A stretch of DNA of 64,000 nucleotides from the NCBI RefSeq assembly GCF_022605165.1, contig NC_063074.1:1267501-1331500 (forward strand), written 5' to 3'. The stretch comes from Purpureocillium takamizusanense. Its lineage: Eukaryota > Ascomycota > Sordariomycetes > Hypocreales > Ophiocordycipitaceae. Both the position numbers and the translations under genes were made by a program. Of the stretch, positions 56,321 through 64,000 are shown piece by piece (positions within the stretch are counted from its first letter, which is position 1; every line of letters starts with the position of its first letter). Below the pieces are notes generated by a model, which worked only from the letters and a program-made list of their open reading frames with translations, had not been told where the DNA came from and did not search any database.

Positions 56321-59283
56321 TTATCCGTCGTCGTCGGGCTTGAGCCCCGCGTACTCGGTCCCCTGGTTGGCGGTGCTGAGGCGCGCGCACAGGCTCAGCA
56401 GGACAACGGTCTCGGTGGCGGCGTAGTGGTTGAGGGCGTCGAGGAGGATCTGGAGGTGCCTGCTGAAGTTGCCCTCCCACTTGCGGATGATCTCGGAGAG
56501 GTTGTTGACACGGGCCTCTGCGTCGTCGGCGGCGAAGGAGGCGTCTTGCTGTTGCTGCTGCGATGCGGCAGCGGCGCCGCCACGCTGAGCGGCCTTGGTG
56601 GCCTGGAAGAGCTTCCACTGGTCGGCCGTCATGGTGCTGGGCTTGGTGGCGCCCGAGAGGTCCGGGTCCGACTTTTCGAGCTCGCGTGTGAGCCAGTTTG
56701 TGTAGGCGGCGAAGACGGTGCACGTCTGCATGAGTTTGGAGTGGATCTGCGGGCCAGTTGCCGCCGTGTTAGTACGCATAAGAAGAAGGTAACACGAAAA
56801 GGTGAGATGGAGGAAGATAGAAAAGACGTACCCTGAGGAGCTTGCTGTTGGTGAGCATACACTCCTTGAGACAGGTATCCAGAAACCCGACGTGGTCCTG
56901 CATCAGCTCGTCGACGGTCCTCGACATGGGCTTCTTGTCCGCGTCGCCGTCCTTGGCATCCAGACGGGCCATGAACTTGGTCCAGTTGGGCTCGATGACC
57001 TCGGCGGTGCAAAAATAGAGCAGCTGCTGCACAAAGACGAGCATCCTTGCCCGGAGCGTCCAGGCGCGCCGCTTCCAAATCTCCAGCGCAGGGTTGGATC
57101 CCTTGTGCGCCCAGCTGACGCTCCTCGTCTGCGTTTGCCAGGTGGCAGAGAGCTGAGACTCGAGGTGTCGCAGGGAGAGCAGGTACCGGAAGAGAGCCTT
57201 GTATCGCCAGACTGTCTTGCGGCTGATGACGAGGGAGACTGGGAAGGGGACGGAGTAGTCGAGCTCGAGCGAGGTGAAGCCGGTGGCGTTCTTGTCGCTC
57301 TCCATGGGCTGGCTGGCGGGCGCCTGGGGCACCTCGCCCTGCTCGATGCCAGTGATGTTGACGACTCGCTGCAGTGCCTTGGTCAGGGTGATTTCGTTCA
57401 TCGTCACCTTGACGTCTTCCTTGAACGGGTCCAGGGACACAATGCTGCCGGGCTGGCGCAGGACGAGATCCAGCAGGGACTGCAGCTTGCCCGTGTTGAC
57501 AGTCTTGACCGGCTTGCGCAGCTCCGAGGCACCCAGCTCGAGGAAGTATGAGAAGTAGTCGGAGGGATCGAGAAAGAAGTAGTGTTTCATGGACCGCAGG
57601 CGCGCGGGCAGAGCGTGCGTCGTCAGAAGGAGCTGCATCAGCGACTCGTTGGCATGCGCGTATGCGTCGTTGACGTTCTCCAAGAACCTGCTGTCGTCGA
57701 ACGAGGTCGGAACGTCGGTCACGACCTTGCTCACGTCGACGCCGCCACACTCGCGGACGACGTTGAGGTACTTGCCCGCCAGCAGGACCTTGTCCTTGAC
57801 AGCCTCGAGTTGCGGCGGGACGTCGCGGTCGCGTATGGTGTAGCGCCTCTCCCAGTACTCGTCAGTGTAGTCTTGCTCTAGCCTCTCGCGCCGGATGCTC
57901 TTCTGCTCCTTGATGAGAAACTCCGAGTGCGGGTCGTTGATGCTCCCTTGATGCAGCCACTCGTTCAGCATCTTCATGTACGGGCGGCTCGCGTCACGCA
58001 ACAATGACGTGAGCAGAGCCCTTGCCGCAGGGTCTCCAGACATGGTCTCAAGTCTCTTCGTCACGATCCCTAGAACCACGCCGCCCTTGCATATTTTTTC
58101 AGTACTCATGTTTCCGGGGAGTAGGTCTTTATTGTCGTTCAGCTTTTCAAGCACCTTGTCATAGTCATCTTCGCTGTCGTCGTCTTCTTCGCTTTCGTCG
58201 TCTAACAGCGCGTTCTTCTTGAGAAGCTCCTGCGCCAGGGAATATAGCTGGAGCATCAAGTGGCTCGTGGAAATGGTGTGGATGTTGAGTATGTGAACCG
58301 TGAACGTGTCACTGGTGAGGAATTGCGTCTCAAGCTGCGCAATCATGATGAGATAGTCGTGCAAGAACTTCCGTACCGAGGCACACAGGGCATGATTGAC
58401 GGCTCCAAACTCCCTCCTGCTCAGGACATCGACAAAGGCCTCCAGAGCCGAGTAGTACGTCGCCATCTTGAGCATCGACTTGGTCAGGTCGTGCAAGCTT
58501 GGGTCGAGCCCCGGCATGATACGGAAAGGCGGGCCGGAGAGGCGATCGCGCTCCTCATGCGGATCATAGCCCTTGGCGAATCGAATGTATTGGCCTTCGA
58601 AGCCCATGAAGACGAAGAGCAGATCCTCGACGATTGCTGCCTCCTGGAGCTCTAGTGACATGTCGGCCAGTGGCTTTGGTTGGAGTGCTTGCGGCATTGC
58701 GGATGCGAGGGGCGGTATCGACACCCGCGGGGCGAGAGGCGCCGTTGTGTGTGGGAGGAGGGTAACTTCTGGGTTCCAAGGGGCTGTTATGCTCGTTAGC
58801 TGTTGCTTCCAAAGACTGCGAAGACGTAATCCACGAACCTTGAGGCGCCGCCTCGGCGACGGCCGACTCCCTAGGCCTCGCCTCCGACGAAGACTTAGGC
58901 CGACGGGCATCAGACATTCTCTTTTCCGCGGGGCCGCTCCTTCGCTGCTGCTTCTCCGGGCTCGTCGTGCGCGTGCGCTCGATGCGCGCCTCGTATGTCC
59001 TCTCCGTGACGCGCCGCTCCTCGTACCGCCGCTCGTCCCCCGCCGCCGTCCTGCTCGCCGGGCGCGGGTTTCCCGACGCAGTCCTCTTATGCGCCACGCC
59101 GGGAAACGGCCCGTCTGGCTGGGGAGACGGCGCCGTGCCGGGGCCTGTAGTCCTGCGCTGTTCGCTCCTGAAGCTGCCGCTGCCGCTGCCGCTGCCACTT
59201 ACACCAGCTGCACGTACCCGCTCTCGCTCCTCGGCGAAGCCGTTGGGTCGGCTGGCCGAGGCTCTGGCTGTTCCTGAGGACAT
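56321..59283 (-). CDS. Gamma-tubulin complex component 2 (GCP2 / Spc97 family)
   Basis: Three exons, 58839-59283, 56832-58783 and 56321-56746, give 940 aa. Exon 1 is Arg/Ser/Pro-rich and disordered. Intron 1 carries a GCTAAC branch site and changes frame into PLADMSLELQEAAIVEDLLF then MGFEGQYIRF, the start of the GRIP1 domain. Further landmarks are FVDVLSRREFGAVNHALCAS, ATYYSALEAF, LTSLLRDASRPYMKMLNEWL, the acidic DDESEEDDDSEDDYD loop, YTDEYWERRYTIRD, LRSMKHYFFLDPSDYFSYFL, VPFPVSLVISRKTVWRYKAL, FRYLLSLRHLESQL and LLYFCTAEVIEPNW. The last join gives ECMLTNSKLLRIHSKLMQTC. In fungi GCP2 pairs with GCP3 (Spc98/Alp6) to form the gamma-tubulin small complex at the spindle pole body and nucleates microtubules. 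The C-terminal Gln-rich linker is lineage-variable. Confidence 0.95.
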
Positions 59284-60324
59284 GTTGGCAGCTCGTGAAG
59301 GGGAGGACGGGTTACATCAGTGATGCCCCACGACGCGCGCCCTTGGCGGCCATGCAAGTGTAGGGGCGATATGGGCCTTGCGCTGCGGAAAAGAATGCCG
59401 GATTCTCGCGTCAAAGTGCCAAAGTATGTCGGAAAAGAAGCAGTTGTGATCTGTTCAGCTTTGTGTACGTGTCGGTGCGGTGTTGAAGGCAGCATTTGCC
59501 GTGTATGCGAGCATGTGTGTACGAACATTCAACGTGGGGCTCGCAGCTGCAAGCACGAGAAGGGAAACCGCGACACAGCGCGTCGCTTCCCCAATACGTA
59601 CCACAACCGACAGCCAGCTAAGTTAGCTGCAAGGGGAGAGTGCCCACCATGCCACCCTAGCAGCTGCCCACGTAACACGGCGACCTTGCCCACCGTCCCC
59701 GGGTAAACGCCGGACCTGCCCCAAGGCAGCGCAAGTACGTAGCACTGGAGGTTCTAGCGTACGCCGGACAGCACAGCGGCCCAGTGCCTGGCCTGCGAGC
59801 CACCCACCTACACTGTACCAAACATGGAAGCGGGCAACGCCCCTTCTAGGGCCTGGGCGGGCGTGCACGTACTGAGGTCGGGCGTGGCCCGCCGCCAGTG
59901 GAGTGCTGGGCGCCGCCCCGGCACCCAACCATGTAGCCCGCCCGTAGGTAGCTCCAGCGTTGGAGCTGGAGGCTGCGTGCGTAGGCCTGGTGCTTGCCTA
60001 GCCTACCATATTACTAGCCAGCCAGGCTGTCGGTCGTCGACCCCGGGAGCTCCAACCTCACCTCACCTCGCCTCGCGCATGCTCCTCCATCCTCCTCCTC
60101 TGACCTCAGCCTGCTCCCCCGACACTCGCCGTTGCAGCCCGCCCTCTCCCGCCCCGCCGCGGCAGCGTCAATTATCCCGCCCGTCGTCGTCGTCGTCTTC
60201 TTCTCCTTCTTTCTGTCTCGAAGACACTCACGCACCGGCCTGCGCCTCTAGCCAGGCCAGCTGAACCACCACCTACCACAACCACAACCACCACCAGTAA
60301 CAACCACCCCCAAACACCGCCAAG
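59284..60324. other. Divergent promoter region
   Basis: 1.0 kb between GCP2 (minus) and the proteasome alpha-5 gene (plus). It probably serves both genes. A CCACCACC/CAACCACC-rich leader precedes the proteasome ATG. I did not find an exact proteasome-associated control element (GGTGGCAAA) by eye. Confidence 0.55.
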
Positions 60325-61239
60325 ATGTTCATGGCAAGATCCGAATACGGCAAGCTTCCCCCCTCCCTCCCCCAATCTCCCTCCCGCGAATGCGCTTCCT
60401 TGATGAAGCTGCCTTCCTACCGACAATGGACGGCCGGCTGACCCCGTGCTCCCAAGCGCCGCAGACCGAGGCATCAACACCTTCTCCCCCGAAGGCCGCC
60501 TCTTCCAGGTCGAGTACTCCCTCGAGGCCATCAAGCTCGGCTCCACGGCCATCGGCGTCGCCACCTCGGACGGCGTCGTCCTCGGCGTCGAGAAGCGCGT
60601 CACCTCGACCCTCCTCGAGACGTCGTCGGTCGAGAAGATTGTCGAGATCGACCGCCACATCGGCTGCGCCATGTCCGGGCTCCAGGCCGATGCCCGCTCC
60701 ATGGTCGAGCACGCCCGCGTCGAGTGCCAGAGCCACGCCTTCAACTACAACGAGCCCCTCGGCGTCGAGAGCTGCACCCAGGCCATCTGCGACCTCGCCC
60801 TGCGCTTCGGCGAGGGCGCCGAGGGCGAGGAGACCATCATGAGCCGTCCCTTTGGCGTCGCCCTCCTCATCGCTGGCTTCGACGAGGACGGCCCTCAGCT
60901 CTTTCATGCCGAGCCGAGCGGCACCTTCTACCGCTACGACGCCAAGGCCATCGGATCCGGCTCTGAGGGGGCCCAGGCCGAACTTCAGAACGAATACCAC
61001 AAGGTGCGTCTCGTCTCGAGTTATAACTTACCCGAAGCCATGTGCTGACGCCACCCTATCTCTAGTCTCTAAGCATCACCGATGCCGAAACGCTGGTTCT
61101 CAAGACGCTGAAGCAGGTCATGGAGGAGAAGCTCGACTCCAAGAACGTACAACTGGCTAGCGTCACCAAAGAAAAGGGCTTCAGGATATACACAGACGAG
61201 GAGATGGCTGCTGTCGTGGAGCGGCTGCCGGCCAATTGA
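60325..61239 (+). CDS. PUP2: 20S proteasome subunit alpha-5 (Pup2)
   Basis: Three exons, 60325-60349, 60465-61003 and 61066-61239, give 245 aa. The first join gives [20 protein letters not shown] then [19 protein letters not shown], the alpha-subunit signature. Other alpha-5 hallmarks are [80 protein letters not shown] and [20 protein letters not shown]. The last exon carries [20 protein letters not shown] to the TGA. Intron 1 (60350-60464) must use a GC donor (GCAAGC), since exon 1 has to end after GAATACG and there is no GT there. It forms part of the outer ring of the 20S core and has no protease active site. Confidence 0.95.
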
Positions 61240-61614
61240 GCGCGTGCGACATGCCGCGCGCCTGTAGAGGAATAGACTTGTAACTACACGCGCCTAGCGC
61301 ACAAAGGGCTTCCTGCTTCGGGCTGTCGCATCGAGCGCGCCCGTTAAGGGCAACGTCCGGAATGTATGATTATGAGAAGCTTCACACTGATGCCGACGAC
61401 GATTATAGCGCCCCCGTGACCTTTCGCTTCCGACGGCCGACCACGCCCGGCCGCGCAGGTCTTGAAACCTCCTTGCGCCCGGGACAGACAACGCCCATGC
61501 AAACTCCAACATGTATGTAATCTTTTCCTTTTTCCCGGTCCTCGGCGCAGAGGCCTCCCTCTAAAGACTCCGACAACCCCAAAGCACTACGCTCCGCGTC
61601 TTGAACCCCCTCCC
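61240..61614. other. Intergenic region between convergent genes
   Basis: 0.37 kb holding the 3' ends of PUP2 and the partial regulator. No gene seen. Confidence 0.65.
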
Positions 61615-64000
61615 TCAATCGTCGTCTTCCAGCTCGACACGGTCCAGGTCTCTCTCTACCCCCAAGAGCCCAAAAGCTAGACTCGTCTGTTCTGACCTCA
61701 CGAGCACGAGACGCTGCTCCTCTTTGCCGTCGAGTTCCGAAATCCTTTGATCCAACCTGCGGGGCATCATCCATACCGAGATTGGTACGTCTTGCAGATG
61801 CTCAGGCCGCTTGTATCCGGGCCCGTGTCCCAATTGGTGGGCCTTGAGCCATGCCGTTTCGCATCCAATGGCGATTTTCATGGCCGACTGCCAGCCCGTT
61901 AGACGGGCGATGTCGAACATACGCTGTGTTACCCAAGTGCGTTGATCGCTGTTTTGGAGCTGGCACGACTTATGTCAGGAGAAGGACGCCTCAGCCGGGG
62001 TTGTGGGACCTCGACTTACCTGCACGGCAGCCACGAAGAGACAGAAACAGCTCTCGATGAACGCGGCAGCAAGAGTGGTGCTGACTTCGAGTCTCCGAGA
62101 AGAGTCGTCTGCCAAACCCGCCGCGATACGGCCTATTTGGATAGCATAGCCAGCGGTGGATGGAGCGGCCATTTGCGCTGCCTGCATGGCCGCTGGTGGC
62201 ATATTGGGGCGACTTCGGTATAAATGAATCAAGCCCATGTAGTAATTCATCCAAATGCCGGCCACTGAGTATGTGCGGTACTGCAGCGCCGAGCCGAACG
62301 GCGTCTCTTTGCGGTCCGTGTATTCGCTATCCAGCGGCTTGAAGTGCGCTCCGAGACAGCTCTCCAGCGCTTCGAAGCCCTGCCTGATGCTCTCCCACTC
62401 GTGTTCCGCCGCCTCGGCCGTTTGTGGCGCTGCGAACTCGTCGTTGGAATCCGTGTTCGGGGAATGATCCATCGGCGGACTGAAGCCCAGGGGCACGTTG
62501 AACTTTCCATATGTTGGCACAATGCCCGGGAATTGCGGCGGAGAGCCGCCCGAGGAGCTCGCGCTCTGAGGTCGGTTTGCCTTCCGCTTCCGCGACAGGT
62601 CGCGAGACGCAAAACTGGCAAGCCGGCCAAGGAGCAGAATGAGATGATCGTAAGTCCCATAACTATGCATTGTTAGCAAAGAGTGCGCAGGCACAGCTGC
62701 AACAGCACAACCTACATGGCATTGAAGTTGGAGAGCGGCGCCCTTGGAGGGCATTGTGTCCACGCCTCGTAGTCCATGCTGTGGTTAAAGAGCCTTTGTC
62801 AGTAGTGTGTCTGCAACAATCTCAACGTGGAGTCATACAAAAGCTTCGTGCCCCCGAGAATGCTCTGGTAAACATCCATTTTAGCGTACCACCAAAAGAG
62901 ATCTCGCAGTATATCGTATTGCTGCACGTCGCGGTCTGTGGTATAGAGACACCTCTCGTCTAGTAGCTGGCCGTCTTGCAGCCCGTAATCCTCAGCAGAC
63001 AGATGAGTCCCTGTTATGAGGCTCAGGAGATCGTAGTCGAGATCGCTGGCATCCTTTCCCAGACCGGTGCCTCCAAAAAGCTTCCTTCGCTTGACCGGCA
63101 AACAAACTCGAGACATGTCCCTTAGGGCAATCTCGCGGAAAAGCAGTCTCGCGCCGAAGAGATGGCTGCACCACTTGGAGTGGTCCGACGACCAGACCTC
63201 GAAATACGCCAGGAGGAGGGTCGCTGCCAAGGTGGACAGCTTGGTTCGCTTCAAGGGCGATTTCACATTCTTGGCGATGCGCCGGATGGACCAGTGGTAA
63301 TGCTTCAGCGCCGCCGTGGCCGGTGTCCCTTGAAGTTTGGCGATTTGCAAGCTGGCAATGGCCATTATGGCGTGAAGCAGGCCGGGATGATTCAAAGAAA
63401 GAACGGGAAATGTGTCTGCACGCGCATACCTGGGTAAGTGACTCGGCATGCAAACGAGAGAAACGACAGGCAAGACTTACAACTGAAGAGATTGTGGCCG
63501 AGCTCGGCGTTGCCCTCGAGACTTCCAGACCCGTCAAGCGGAGTGGGATCTCTTTCATACAACGACATGGAAGGGCCCGTAACGCTAACGAAGTGCATGA
63601 AGATGGTCCTCATTGCTTGATTCCGAAGCTCCGAATTGGGGGCGTAATCCATGTACTCTGCTAAAGCCTGTTCCTGAGCGAAGGCCGCGAAAGTCCTCAC
63701 AACTGCCCCTCCTCTCGGGTATGGCCAGAACATGTGGCGAGAGCCGGCTGATATCAGCTCCTTTGGATCTGGTAGCGCGGACGGTTCATCATCAGATTCG
63801 GCCATGTACATGTCCTCGTCCGACAACTCTTCCTCGTATTCACTTTCCGGGCCGCGAAAGGCATGTGAGGATATGTGGTTCGAGGCCCCGTTGCCAATAT
63901 ACCGAGACCGCTGCTCTGCAGAAGAAGCGCCGGGGGCGTTGACGTTGCTCTGATTGTAAAAGGCGGCCTCGCTTTGGAGGTAATTCTCCTGTTCTTGACT
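61615..64000 (-). CDS. Fungal-specific transcription factor (fungal_trans_2-type), 5' end off the window
   Basis: Five exons are visible: 63481 to the window edge, 62839-63415, 62716-62778, 62020-62662 and 61615-61959. All four introns are GT-AG and 53-65 bases long. The frame is open to base 64000, so the start and any Zn2Cys6 cluster lie outside. The joins give GHNLFSYTFPVLSLNHPGLL then HAIMAIASLQ; TKLFMDYEAWTQCPPRAPLS then NFNAIYGTYDHLILLLGRLA; and AAVQLQNSDQRTWVTQRMFD then IARLTGWQSAMKIA. These match the long helical regulatory domain of C6 regulators. The N-terminal visible part is acidic (EYEEELSDEDMYMAESDDEP). The phase-1 join at 63481/63415 relies on the second of two candidate acceptors. 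It ends in LEDDD. Nuclear; target genes unknown. Confidence 0.85.

Noticed and set aside
63416..63480. Use of the acceptor ACCCAG (63431) for the partial regulator's first visible intron
   Set aside because: Joining there puts the next exon out of frame with the conserved LNHPGLLHAI stretch. The GTGCAG acceptor at 63416 restores SYTFPVLSLNHPGLL.

Overview
This window is eukaryotic and comes from a filamentous ascomycete. Genes carry short introns (about 50-200 bases) with fungal donors such as GTAAGT or GTGAGT and CTAAC-type branch sites. They encode Zn2Cys6 regulators, a GPI-anchored cell-wall-type protein, a fungal AA12 sugar dehydrogenase and a DUF2415 WD protein. The GC-rich coding sequence, protein style and gene set suggest a Sordariomycete, probably Hypocreales. 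That lineage call is inference from remembered family resemblance, not from a search.

Layout: 1-385 is the 3' end of an MFS transporter. 2945-6133 (+) is a Zn2Cys6 regulator with a Ppr1-like DNA-binding domain. 7076-8104 (-) and 9223-10613 (-) are two surface-type proteins, one single-pass and one Cys-rich and GPI-anchored. 11897-14865 (-) is an AAA ATPase of the DUF7025 type. 15518-17986 (+) is a large membrane protein I do not recognise, convergent with the AA12 quinoprotein dehydrogenase at 18774-20439 (-). 23153-25663 (-) is a PH-domain protein. 25664-34090 is 8.4 kb rich in simple repeats with no gene I can support. 34091-35223 (+) is a coiled-coil protein, 35899-37410 (+) an L-2-hydroxyglutarate dehydrogenase and 38245-40475 (-) a DUF2415 WD protein. 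42820-45006 (+) is mitochondrial Hsp70. 45466-46308 (-) is a polyQ single-pass protein and 47169-49150 (-) is SRP68. 52091-55606 (+) is a SNF2-RING (RAD5/HLTF class) ATPase. 56321-59283 (-) is gamma-tubulin complex protein 2, divergent from proteasome alpha-5 at 60325-61239 (+). 61615-64000 (-) is the 3' part of a second fungal-type regulator that runs off the window.

The right half is mostly single-copy housekeeping genes: protein import, SRP targeting, microtubule nucleation, the proteasome and DNA repair. The left half holds more variable surface, secreted and regulatory genes. I see no biosynthetic cluster, intact transposon, rRNA, convincing tRNA, CRISPR or prokaryotic-type system. Exon joins were worked out by hand from splice sites, reading frame and family resemblance; 27 introns are proposed, two of them GC-AG. 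The most notable signals are those two GC-AG introns, a 9-base motif TACGAAGTA repeated in non-coding DNA, and several low-complexity insertions in otherwise conserved proteins.
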